DNA from: a virus
Reading direction: 5' to 3' (one strand)
Length of the DNA: 21,658 bases
IMG/VR virus record: IMGVR_UViG_3300030090_002600
Span: 1-21,658 of that record
The notes beneath the pieces were generated by a model, which ran no database searches, was not told the DNA's origin, and was given only the letters and a program-made list of their open reading frames with translations. The position numbers and the translations under genes were made by a program. The number at the start of each line of letters is the position of its first letter. The stretch's first letter is position 1. Of this stretch, positions 9,225-15,779 are shown one piece after another.

Positions 9225-9908
9225 TTATTCAGGAATTTCAGGGTCAGGGATTTGTGCGTCTTGGAAGGACCCAGCAAGACCAAGTAGAGAGTTACCAATA
9301 CCCATAATCATACCAGCGCTACCAGGTCCAGACAGTTGTGCAGGTTCCATAGGAGCCATAGACACAGTAGGAGCGATAGCCACATTACTATATGCTGTAT
9401 TGCGTGCACTCTGCAGTTGGTCAGCAATACCCAGCTCTCTGTATTGTCTTGCAACTTCTGCACTCAGCAGGTTCTCAACAACCATTTCATTACCTCTAAC
9501 AAAAGCTGCCTCAATGTTTCTATCACCTCGTGAGACGCTTCGTCCTGATTTACCAGATGCAGCACCAACACCAGCCTTACGGGTCATCTGTCTGTTCAGC
9601 TCCTGTGTAGTGAATGCAGCTTTCTTCAGACGCTGTGATTGTTTCAGATCTTCCACACCATAGGCACGGGATGCAGCACGATCTGCTGCGTTCATCTGAA
9701 GGTCATAGTTTGACAGCTTAGTAGACCAAAGTTGGTTTTGGTTTAAGTTTTCTCGTTCTCTAATCTTTAGTTGATACTTGTAGCGCTCAACAGCAGCTTT
9801 ATTCTGTGCTCTAGCTTGTGCAACAGCATCACGCTGTCCTGCTATAGCTCCGAAGATACCCATACCAGCCTTGGCAGCACCAAGACCTAGTGTCAATGGA
9901 TCTAACAT
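9225..9908 (-). CDS. 14: Internal virion protein B (T7 gp14-like)
   Basis: 227 aa (T7 gp14 is 196). In T7 this is an ejected core protein that inserts in the outer membrane. Here residues 5-24 are apolar and Gly/Ala-rich (LTLGLGAAKAGMGIFGAIAG), consistent with a membrane-contacting helix. A long charged helical region follows (about 25-120) with many Gln, Arg and Ala, then a Gly/Pro/Met-rich tail. The ATG overlaps the gp13-like stop by seven bases (ATGTTAG). The gp15-like gene starts directly downstream. The family call is from order, size and composition. Confidence 0.85.
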   Translation of the reverse strand: MLDPLTLGLGAAKAGMGIFGAIAGQRDAVAQARAQNKAAVERYKYQLKIRERENLNQNQLWSTKLSNYDLQMNAADRAASRAYGVEDLKQSQRLKKAAFTTQELNRQMTRKAGVGAASGKSGRSVSRGDRNIEAAFVRGNEMVVENLLSAEVARQYRELGIADQLQSARNTAYSNVAIAPTVSMAPMEPAQLSGPGSAGMIMGIGNSLLGLAGSFQDAQIPDPEIPE

Positions 9909-10333
9909 CTCTGAAATCTAATAAAGGGTAATTGATTTGGTCCAAAGGGTACCTCTTCTAAGAATGTGAACCCAAGGAATTTAAGTAGTTTTATGTGAAC
10001 AGTGTTGCGCTTGTCAACATAGTTCCACAGTACACTTTCTGTTCTGCTTTCGATGAATCGTTTAGCCTCCCTTGCAAAAGTGACAGGGAAGTCAAGGATA
10101 GCAGGTGTGGTAAGCATCCATACTTTACCATCATCTTCTATCCCAGCTAGTCCGGCAATCCTGCCGTCAGGTACTGTGAAGTGTACGCAGAATCCCTCCA
10201 GAGAGGCGAGAGGTATGGCTATGGTAGGTTGTAACCCATAACCCTCTACCACCTCTCTCAGGTCCTCCTGGCGTAGGTTGGAAGCCACATAGTATGCAGC
10301 CTCCAGCGTACAAGGATGGATGTAATCAGACAC
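9902..10333 (-). CDS. 13: T7 gp13-like protein (GNAT-like fold), internal protein A
   Basis: 143 aa (T7 gp13 is 138). The C-terminal half matches the pattern of T7 gp13: LWNYVDKRNTVHIKLLKFLGF aligns by eye with LWNYVWVGNTSHIRFLKTIGA, followed by a FxEE stretch and Q.PF. The family has an acyltransferase (GNAT)-like fold but no proven enzyme activity; in T7 the protein is needed for a complete infectious particle. The reading frame starts with GTG at 10333, overlapping the gp12 stop by eight bases, and no earlier ATG is available. It sits between gp12 and gp14, exactly as in T7. Confidence 0.85.
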   Translation of the reverse strand: MSDYIHPCTLEAAYYVASNLRQEDLREVVEGYGLQPTIAIPLASLEGFCVHFTVPDGRIAGLAGIEDDGKVWMLTTPAILDFPVTFAREAKRFIESRTESVLWNYVDKRNTVHIKLLKFLGFTFLEEVPFGPNQLPFIRFQRC

Positions 10334-13109
10334 GTTTATAGAATGGTGGGTTCCAGTCTCCCTCCCAGGTCATCGACCGTAGGGTCAATGGTGCATTGTA
10401 GGAGGTAGACATAGTAAGGTTTAGATTCTTGTTCTTAGTATAGATAGGTATAGTTTCTATATGCTCACCATAGATAGGTTGCGCATTACTAGCATACTCA
10501 TCAGCAGGTGTCTGTTCTACCAAGATCTTATAGTCATCATATCCCAACCTATTGATAGCTAGTTCATAGGCACCAATGTCAGCAGTGCTCATCTTGATCC
10601 TATGTACAGTCACATTAGATGTATAGTCATATGATTGCTCACCACGCGGGTAGATGGTAGGGAAGGTGATACGGGATTCGTACGGTACACCATTACTGTC
10701 AGCACTATACTCGTCATAGTAGTTATCCTCAACTTTAGGGTCCAGCTTTAGTAGCTTGAACCCGTCGTCTGAGTGTGTCACCACAAACATCTTGTCTCGT
10801 GGTAGGCTCACATGGCAGACAGGATTAGGTGTAGTCCACTTAACCCAAGATGTCTGACTACTTTCCTGACTGCTCTCCTGGCGGAACTTGTAAACAAGCA
10901 ATTCATTTGATCCAGTTCCAGAGTGTTTTTTGTATATCACAACTTGTGACTGCTCACGAGAAGAGACAGGCATGTTAAATCCCTGCGCCATCAATGCCTT
11001 GATCTGCTGTGACCTTTCATTAATATCCACAGGACCTCGATCATAGATATTAGTCATCTCGTAGAACTTCTTCTCACCTCTACTGACAAACCCCAGGTTA
11101 GTGCCAAGATAAATTGGGTCAGATACAGAGTCAAATGTAAAGTTAGAGATTTTTGTAAGGGTAGCAGTCCCAGATGTTAGCAAGCTATTATTAGTAGATA
11201 ATGAATACTGCTCAGTATCCCCAAACAGTACCATAGCATTGTTTACAACTGAAGAGCCATGAATAGCTACTTTTTGATTACTATTAGCAATTAAATCAAT
11301 AGGATCACTAGGGCTAATCTCAATAGCTGTATTAAGGAAAAGATTGTCAATCTCACCTGCTACACTACTGACAAGAGTACCCTCGCTTGTCATGAAAAAC
11401 AATCTGTTTTTGTAGTAATTTACCTCTGTAATTTTTGAATTATCTACAAATAAAGATGGGTTGTCATTAGCAGTACCAGCTGTCCTATCTTTATACATAA
11501 TAGGAGAGACGATAAAAGCAAATCTAGTTTGATCAGACTCCCTAGCAATAGTAATCATATGTGGCAAGGTGCCATTGTTAGGTGTCGTTTGCTCAAACGG
11601 TTTTGCAACTTCCCTCCAGTAACCATCTGATTTTGTAAGTTTTGATACAGTTGATGTACTGGTAAAGGTAGATTCAATATCTGCTTGTGACTCAGATACA
11701 TACTCTAAGTAATAATTATTTTTGTTGTCAAAAGAATTTGCTACTTCAACAATAAAACCAGAGTAGCATTCTATAGGCAACTCGGCTACGGTATTAACAC
11801 GTACAATAGGAGCTGGCTCACCGTCTAGTTTCTGTGAATTTATAACATCAGCTACCGCTATTTCAGAGGTACTGATAGAAAAAGGTGAGCTGTTTTCTAG
11901 GTAGATACCATTACCTACAACCACGACTTTATCTATACCAGACTGCGCAAATTTGCGAGCTAGTTCTTGTAAGATGTCGAGTGCAGTGCTAGCAGACGTT
12001 AAACCAGACGGTACGATATCTTGGTTTTGGGTTGAAATAACCTTAGCAACTTCTTTAATACTAAAAGTTAAAGTAAGGTTTGGTAAATTTATAGAAGGAT
12101 CACCAGTAGGAGCAACTAATGTTTCTGTTACTGTACCTTTTTGGAACCCTTTACCAGCATTAATAATCCTAACGCTCCAGCTATATCGTGCCTCGTTTCT
12201 ATAACCACCGCTGTCTTGGCTTTGTAGTTGAACGATTTGACCACGAAAAGTTACCTCTATTGTAGCACTTTGATTTGCAAGACCAGTTGTACCGCCTTGT
12301 GGTGCTACTGTAAACGTAAACGGACCTTGAGTTTGAAGAGGTAAAGTTAGATCTTCATCGTAACCATCACCTAAATCCGAAACTGCATCAAGTTCAATGC
12401 TCTTGATGTAAGCATATTCATCTACTGAAGTATCTGCATAAAACCTGCGAAAGGTGTAGTCATAGCTAGAAGTATCAACAACTTTTAAATTTACAAAACT
12501 ATAATATTTATTTGCCTGGGCTGTGGTTGGGATAATTGCTTGTGCAAGGGTAGGCGTTTCTATAGGGTTAGTGAAAATAACTTGATCTTTACTTACGCAA
12601 TATTTTAATGGGATCTCAGGGCTGTTCCTGAAGTAACCATTGTCATTGGTTAAACCTGCATTAACTGATTGTATAACATCACCATTATCATCAAAAACCT
12701 CCATAACCCCAGAGTTATAAAGGTAGTCTTTGTGTGGGATTACAGCCTCATTGGTGTAACGAACAGCCTGTTGCTCTCCGTCCTGATTAAAAATAGTGAT
12801 ATCACCATCAGTCCCGCGGACACAACCAAAGTATAAATAATCCTCATTTACTGGATTTTTATAATCTAATTGAAACCAAGTTCCTTTTGCTTGAAGTGCG
12901 GTATTTGCTTCTGTTAATGGTGTTGAAATAACTGTGCCATCAACGTTTTTCCAAACAATGTTTTCAAAACCCTTACGGCGTGTCAAACCTCGTGTTACAT
13001 CAGGTATAACATTAAGGGCTTCTACCACCTGACCCGGTTTTTTTACTTCATCTGGCTGTTCATTCAACCCACCCAGATAATTTTGATAGGTTTGAGAAAC
13101 AGCAGTCAT
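10326..13109 (-). CDS. 12: Tail tubular protein B (T7 gp12-like)
   Basis: 927 aa against about 794 in T7 gp12. The start MTAVSQTYQNYLGGLNEQPD is typical of the gp12/nozzle family: a short lead, then NYLGG(L/V) and a statement of Pro/Asp. The protein is beta-rich throughout (many Thr, Ser, Val, Tyr). GFENIVWKN near residue 50 and a region around residues 520-560 (RTRFAF, then EVNYYKNRLFFMTSEGTL) fit the propeller-like core that forms the tail nozzle. The last 10 kDa is also beta-rich and ends WNPPFYKRV. Its ATG overlaps the gp11 stop (ATGA). The extra 130 or so residues appear to lie in the first half (about 180-480) and may form surface domains; this is an inference. Confidence 0.93.
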   Translation of the reverse strand: MTAVSQTYQNYLGGLNEQPDEVKKPGQVVEALNVIPDVTRGLTRRKGFENIVWKNVDGTVISTPLTEANTALQAKGTWFQLDYKNPVNEDYLYFGCVRGTDGDITIFNQDGEQQAVRYTNEAVIPHKDYLYNSGVMEVFDDNGDVIQSVNAGLTNDNGYFRNSPEIPLKYCVSKDQVIFTNPIETPTLAQAIIPTTAQANKYYSFVNLKVVDTSSYDYTFRRFYADTSVDEYAYIKSIELDAVSDLGDGYDEDLTLPLQTQGPFTFTVAPQGGTTGLANQSATIEVTFRGQIVQLQSQDSGGYRNEARYSWSVRIINAGKGFQKGTVTETLVAPTGDPSINLPNLTLTFSIKEVAKVISTQNQDIVPSGLTSASTALDILQELARKFAQSGIDKVVVVGNGIYLENSSPFSISTSEIAVADVINSQKLDGEPAPIVRVNTVAELPIECYSGFIVEVANSFDNKNNYYLEYVSESQADIESTFTSTSTVSKLTKSDGYWREVAKPFEQTTPNNGTLPHMITIARESDQTRFAFIVSPIMYKDRTAGTANDNPSLFVDNSKITEVNYYKNRLFFMTSEGTLVSSVAGEIDNLFLNTAIEISPSDPIDLIANSNQKVAIHGSSVVNNAMVLFGDTEQYSLSTNNSLLTSGTATLTKISNFTFDSVSDPIYLGTNLGFVSRGEKKFYEMTNIYDRGPVDINERSQQIKALMAQGFNMPVSSREQSQVVIYKKHSGTGSNELLVYKFRQESSQESSQTSWVKWTTPNPVCHVSLPRDKMFVVTHSDDGFKLLKLDPKVEDNYYDEYSADSNGVPYESRITFPTIYPRGEQSYDYTSNVTVHRIKMSTADIGAYELAINRLGYDDYKILVEQTPADEYASNAQPIYGEHIETIPIYTKNKNLNLTMSTSYNAPLTLRSMTWEGDWNPPFYKRV

Positions 13110-13744
13110 CGCGCAAGAGTTCTATAAGGTTGATAGGATCGGTAAGACGTATGGTCAGGTGTGCCAAAGTAGGTATGGTCACCTTGGTTACATTCATATT
13201 CCATACAAGCTGCACGTGCTGCAGCCTCTTGTGTGCCTAGAAGTTGTACCAGCTGAGGGTTGGCAACAAGTTGTGCAGCACAGCGACCGCCAGCACGTAA
13301 AGTGATATAACGCTTAAATGCAGAAGGTAGTTCTTCATACTCCCACTTCCAAACAATGTTAAAATAGATTGACTTGAGTGGGTCGAACTGGTAGGTATGG
13401 TTCAGTTTATCATAAAGTTTGTCACCACGTTTGACCAGATCAGTTGTGCGATATACATCATTCTCATAGACATCCATACGCAGGACGTTCTCGGGAATAT
13501 AGATACAACCATCTGACTCAGGTGTCAGAGGATAATTATTTTCTCTATTCCATACCCACCCTTCGTTCTGTACATCAGTACTTACTTCCATCAAGATCTG
13601 GTGGATGATGGCTACTTCAGGGTTCACATAGACCAGCTCACCTTCAGTGTCCTGGTAGATGCGGCTGATTGGTGCTTGCCCGATTGCCATTAGAATCGAG
13701 TTTACACTGGAAAGTTCCGTTTCAGTTGTTATTGTTGTATTCAT
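13106..13744 (-). CDS. 11: Tail tubular protein A (T7 gp11-like)
   Basis: 212 aa (T7 gp11 is 196). It is the adaptor ring between portal and nozzle. Family features include SSVNSILMAIGQAPISRI at residues 12-29, VNPEVAIIHQILMEVSTDVQNEGWVWN (about 40-66) and a helical part with PSAFKRYITLRAGGRCAAQLV. The frame is open up to 13846, but I take ATG 13744 as the start. The upstream extension would run through the intrinsic terminator and the 55-aa gene in another frame, and the family begins near TxxxxSSVNxIL. The start lies 10 bases beyond the terminator T-run, so the gene needs read-through or a new promoter. Confidence 0.93.
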   Translation of the reverse strand: MNTTITTETELSSVNSILMAIGQAPISRIYQDTEGELVYVNPEVAIIHQILMEVSTDVQNEGWVWNRENNYPLTPESDGCIYIPENVLRMDVYENDVYRTTDLVKRGDKLYDKLNHTYQFDPLKSIYFNIVWKWEYEELPSAFKRYITLRAGGRCAAQLVANPQLVQLLGTQEAAARAACMEYECNQGDHTYFGTPDHTSYRSYQPYRTLAR

Positions 13745-13753
13745 AATGACAAT

Positions 13754-13775
13754 AAAAAAGGGACCCGAAGGTCCC
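13754..13775 (-). terminator. Intrinsic terminator after the capsid operon (T7 T-phi-like position)
   Basis: Read on the minus strand: GGGACC, loop TTCG, GGTCCC, then six T. The stem is six perfect G/C-rich pairs with a stable UUCG-type tetraloop. It lies after the capsid and its two accessory genes and just before gp11, the same place as T-phi in T7. In T7 that terminator is only partly efficient, so capsid is made in excess over tail proteins. Confidence 0.93.
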
Positions 13776-13782
13776 GTATAAA

Positions 13783-13950
13783 TCAGGAGGTAGGAGTCAG
13801 ACGACTCGTGCTCGTAGCAGGAGGATAGGCAACGTTGCCATTCCAATCTTCAGTTTCACTCTTGACGGTAGAACCAAGTACAGCATCAACGCCAGAAGCG
13901 GAGTAGCTCTTCTTAGTTTTAGCGACAGAGAATCGTGTTACAGTAGCCAT
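13783..13950 (-). CDS. Small conserved-position protein, 55 aa, unknown
   Basis: A 55-codon frame begins with ATG 13950, two bases after the stop of the 138-aa gene in the shared string TAACTATGG, and ends at TGA 13783, eight bases before the terminator stem. The sequence is Ser/Thr-rich (MATVTRFSVAKTKKSYSASG ... TSTSRLTPTS) with one Trp and no Cys, and has no membrane segment or domain I recognise. It replaces an upstream extension of the gp11 frame as the coding sequence of this interval. As the last gene before the T-phi-like terminator it would be made at capsid levels, so a head-associated role is possible. Confidence 0.72.
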   Translation of the reverse strand: MATVTRFSVAKTKKSYSASGVDAVLGSTVKSETEDWNGNVAYPPATSTSRLTPTS

Positions 13951-13952
13951 AG

Positions 13953-14369
13953 TTATGAGATAGTAGCAACTTTTACAGTGACGCCAGTGTCACCCACAAC
14001 AGTCAGGACTTCATTAACAGCGTAGTTAGATCCCGTAGCAACGAGAGTAAAACCACTTGCTGCATTAGAAGAGACAGTGTAAGTAACGGTAGCTCCAGTA
14101 CCAATACCGCTGGACGTGGTAGCCACAGCAGTTTCAGTACCATCACCCTTAGTGGAGACAGTACCAACGCCAGTGATAGTGGCGACGGGTCCGAGATCAA
14201 GTTCAGGGACAAGCGGGTCACTAGAGGTGACCGTGGTGTACTTAGACTTAGCAGCAGTCTCACCATACTCCACAGGCGTCAGCGGATTCTGTGTAGTAGA
14301 AACCGCCTTCGCCGGAGGGTTAGTAATGGTAGCGTGCTGCCCAACACCTGGTGTAATATTCGTAGCCAT
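13953..14369 (-). CDS. Putative capsid accessory/decoration protein, 138 aa
   Basis: 138 aa, directly after the capsid gene and preceded by the strongest Shine-Dalgarno sequence in the window. The N-terminal third is Pro/Thr-rich and may be extended (residues 1-60). Residues about 60-138 are beta-rich and Gly/Thr/Val-rich (TVSSNAASGFTLVATGSNYA, then NEVLTVVGDTGVTVKVAT), a pattern I know from structural proteins of marine phages. A single small beta domain next to the capsid and before the terminator suggests a head decoration or fibre protein. It could also be a T7 gp10B substitute, since no frameshift extension of the capsid is evident. The function is an inference. Confidence 0.78.
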   Translation of the reverse strand: MATNITPGVGQHATITNPPAKAVSTTQNPLTPVEYGETAAKSKYTTVTSSDPLVPELDLGPVATITGVGTVSTKGDGTETAVATTSSGIGTGATVTYTVSSNAASGFTLVATGSNYAVNEVLTVVGDTGVTVKVATIS

Positions 14370-14376
14370 GTGTCAG

Positions 14377-14383
14377 ACCTCCT
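14377..14383 (-). promoter_or_regulatory. Strong Shine-Dalgarno site of the 138-aa gene
   Basis: AGGAGGT on the minus strand, seven bases before ATG 14369 and directly after the capsid stop TGA. Most other starts in the window have no such match, so this gene is likely translated at a high rate. Confidence 0.85.
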
Positions 14384-14384
14384 A

Positions 14385-15473
14385 TCAGTCGGCTGCCTGC
14401 AGTTCAATAGCAGCAGCAGGGTTGAGCCAGTCGGCACCCATTGCGAGGCGTCCGATGATCATGTCACCTTGGTACATTGCCTTCACGTCACCACCAGTGG
14501 TTTGGACGGAGGGACCAATGCCTTCGACAACAGCAGCAGCATCACGCTGATAGATCAGACCACAGTGAGCAGAGAAGTCACCAGAGTAGTCGTTGTTCTC
14601 ACCATCGACACGTGCAACAGTACCAGCCATGAAAGGCAGGTTGTTGGAGCGCTTGATGGAGATACCAGCAATCTCATAGAGACCTTCACCGCTGTTCATG
14701 TTACCACCAGTGGCACCATAGTCACGGTTCAGGATGTTGGTATCAACTTGAGAGATGAGTGCGTAGTACTGACGAGGAGACAGCACTGCGGTACGTCCAG
14801 CAGAGGGAACGTTCTTTTCATCGAGAATCGAAGCAGCTTCAAAGAAGCCATCCACCAAAGCCTGAGCGTTGAACTCATTACCAGCACCCAGCTTGATGAT
14901 AGAACCACCAGGCTCGGGACCAGGAGCAGCAGTGATGGGATGTGCCTGACGAGCAGACTTCGCAATGATGCGGAAGATCTTCTTGTCATATGCTTCAGCC
15001 AGAGCGTGACCGATCTTGGCAGAGATCTCGCTACGCAGAGAATAGTGTGCGAGGGTCTCGTCCAGGTCATACAGGAAGGCACTGGAGACCAGCAGATCAT
15101 CCATGATGACGGTCTTCTCAGCCACCGGAGGATCACCAGATCCAAGGATGGGAGTACCAGGCTGATGGTAATCAGCAGTCATGCGTCCCGTGTAGATGAA
15201 CTGAAGGCTCTTACCATTACGGAGAGAGCGAGTCTGAACAGTTCCTTTAGCGATGCACTGACTCTCGTAAGCTTTGATCATCTCTCCACTGAACAGTTTG
15301 AGATACGTCGCATACTTAGCGTCGTAGTCAGCACCACCTTGGGTGAGACCAAGACCAGGAGTCTTGTTAATATTACCAGTTGCGGTAATACCTTGGTCGG
15401 CTTTAGTGCCGTAGTTACGGGTTACACCCGTGTTGATTTCGGTAATAGAATTACCTTGTTGAGAAAATGCCAT
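14385..15473 (-). CDS. 10: Major capsid protein (T7 gp10A-like)
   Basis: 362 aa (T7 gp10A is 345), HK97-fold family by similarity to T7 gp10. Matching parts are YLKLFSGEMIKAYESQ (57-72), SLRNGKSLQFIYTGRMTADY (83-102) and EKTVIMDDLLVSSAFLYDLD (119-138). These are followed by ETLAHYSLRSEISAKIGHAL, then PRQYYALISQ for the peripheral domain. It assembles on the acidic scaffold encoded upstream. The gene is the first after the structured 158-base intergenic region. ATG 15473 lies in ATAACAATGG, one base different from the shared start string; no Shine-Dalgarno is seen. The Ala/Leu-rich end has no slippery site for a gp10B-type extension. Confidence 0.97.
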   Translation of the reverse strand: MAFSQQGNSITEINTGVTRNYGTKADQGITATGNINKTPGLGLTQGGADYDAKYATYLKLFSGEMIKAYESQCIAKGTVQTRSLRNGKSLQFIYTGRMTADYHQPGTPILGSGDPPVAEKTVIMDDLLVSSAFLYDLDETLAHYSLRSEISAKIGHALAEAYDKKIFRIIAKSARQAHPITAAPGPEPGGSIIKLGAGNEFNAQALVDGFFEAASILDEKNVPSAGRTAVLSPRQYYALISQVDTNILNRDYGATGGNMNSGEGLYEIAGISIKRSNNLPFMAGTVARVDGENNDYSGDFSAHCGLIYQRDAAAVVEGIGPSVQTTGGDVKAMYQGDMIIGRLAMGADWLNPAAAIELQAAD

Positions 15474-15502
15474 TGTTATAATGTAAATGTATAGACAGGT
15501 TC

Positions 15503-15514
15503 TCTAGATCTAGA
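15503..15514. repeat. 12-base perfect palindrome TCTAGATCTAGA
   Basis: Perfect inverted repeat in the A/T-rich part of the capsid leader, about 30 bases before the capsid ATG. It could be a protein-binding site or a weak hairpin; no function is known to me. Confidence 0.6.
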
Positions 15515-15548
15515 ATAAAATTTTTTTCGGAATTTTTACGGTCTTCCT

Positions 15549-15562
15549 TACCGCTAGCGGTA
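15549..15562. repeat. 14-base perfect palindrome TACCGCTAGCGGTA
   Basis: Perfect palindrome in the leader. It overlaps one arm of the 7-bp stem formed by 15559-15565 and 15581-15587, so the two hairpins exclude each other in RNA. This may allow two alternative leader folds. Confidence 0.75.
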
Positions 15563-15587
15563 GTGGTATCGGCGTACCGGCACTACC
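15559..15587 (-). repeat. Inverted repeat GGTAGTG ... CACTACC with inner stem
   Basis: Seven perfect pairs between 15559-15565 and 15581-15587. The inner stem CGG-CGTA-CCG is at 15570-15579. It is part of the capsid leader. Confidence 0.75.
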
Positions 15588-15596
15588 AATGCTGAT

Positions 15597-15615
15597 GGGA
15601 GGACTTGCACCTCCC
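15597..15615 (-). repeat. Hairpin GGGAGG-TGCAAGT-CCTCCC (T-arm-like)
   Basis: Six perfect pairs and a seven-base loop. The loop resembles the T-loop of a tRNA (TTCRANY) but with G in the second place. No acceptor, D or anticodon arm can be drawn around it, so it is listed as a hairpin only. Confidence 0.75.
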
Positions 15616-15624
15616 TGTCCGCTT

Positions 15625-15633
15625 TTACGGGTC
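15625..15633 (-). promoter_or_regulatory. Candidate phage RNA polymerase promoter core (ACCCGTAA)
   Basis: Minus strand GACCCGTAA just at the stop of the 35-aa gene and upstream of the structured capsid leader. From memory, the promoter of the cyanophage Syn5 RNA polymerase is ATTGGGCACCCGTAA; the last eight bases match here, while the upstream half does not. A related ACCGTAAAA occurs about 90 bases downstream. Another ACCCGTAA lies inside the capsid gene, so chance cannot be excluded. Confidence 0.4.
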
Positions 15634-15739
15634 AGCCTATCTCTTTGTAGGTCACGCCACGATAGCGCAGAGCATCAGTGTGATAACGCTGAGCACGCTT
15701 CTTTTGATTGGCGAGGAAACGAATGAGATTAATTGACAT
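15632..15739 (-). CDS. 35-aa protein with YRGV motif
   Basis: ATG 15739 is preceded by GGAG at seven bases' distance (GGAGAACTATTATG), a good ribosome binding site, which supports a real gene. The product is 35 aa: a short apolar start (MSINLIRFLA), a basic centre (NQKKRAQRYH) and the end ALRYRGVTYKEIG. The LRYRGVxY string is the hallmark of a small cyanobacterial domain that I know as DUF4278, of unknown function. It lies between a 62-aa gene and the capsid leader. I cannot assign a role. Confidence 0.72.
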   Translation of the reverse strand: MSINLIRFLANQKKRAQRYHTDALRYRGVTYKEIG

Positions 15740-15753
15740 AATAGTTCTCCGTA

Positions 15754-15777
15754 ACTGTGCCCCGTTCCATGCACAGT
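15754..15777 (-). repeat. Intergenic hairpin ACTGTGC/GCACAGT
   Basis: Seven perfect pairs with a ten-base loop, in the 40-base gap between the 62-aa and 35-aa genes and ending just before the GGAG ribosome binding site of the latter. There is no T-run. It may be an RNase processing site or a barrier protecting upstream psbA mRNA. Confidence 0.65.
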
Positions 15778-15779
15778 CG

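Larger units (their letters stand above)
15474..15631 (-). promoter_or_regulatory. Structured intergenic leader upstream of the capsid gene
   Basis: This is the longest non-coding stretch in the window. In transcription order it holds ACCCGTAAAA next to the stop of the 35-aa gene. A hairpin GGGAGG-TGCAAGT-CCTCCC comes next, then a 7-bp stem GGTAGTG/CACTACC with an inner CGG/CCG pair, a perfect 14-base palindrome TACCGCTAGCGGTA and a second ACCGTAAAA. An A/T-rich stretch with TCTAGATCTAGA and a TATACA/TATAAC region follow just before the capsid ATG. This is a plausible promoter plus mRNA-stabilising leader like the gene 10 leader of T7. No T-run follows a stem on the minus strand, so it does not look like a terminator. 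Confidence 0.65.

Noticed and set aside
8770-9663. Plus-strand frame of 297 codons opposite gp15/gp14.
   Set aside because: It crosses the border of two well-supported minus-strand genes and gives a low-complexity Ser/Leu/Ile-rich product.
13745-13846. Upstream extension of the gp11 reading frame to 246 aa.
   Set aside because: It would include the intrinsic terminator and overlap the 55-aa gene in another frame; gp11 homologues start near the SSVNSIL motif.
14385-14420. A T7-like gp10A/gp10B programmed frameshift at the end of the capsid gene.
   Set aside because: No slippery heptamer is seen; the capsid stop is directly followed by the Shine-Dalgarno of a separate gene.
14334-15494. Long plus-strand frame of 386 codons opposite the capsid gene.
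   Set aside because: It is a shadow of the highly biased capsid coding sequence, its product is Ser/Thr/Arg-rich with no recognisable domain, and every supported gene is on the minus strand.
15494-15530. Palindrome TCTAGATCTAGA followed by T-run on the plus strand as an intrinsic terminator.
   Set aside because: The stem is A/T-rich and the T-run is on the plus strand, where no gene ends; on the minus strand there is no T-run after the stem.
15591-15680. A tRNA around the T-arm-like hairpin GGAGG-TGCAAGT-CCTCC, with CATCAG/CTGATG as a possible acceptor stem.
   Set aside because: The acceptor pairing gives only six pairs over about 87 bases, no D or anticodon arm can be drawn, the T-loop has G for the second T, and the 5' part is coding sequence of the 35-aa gene.
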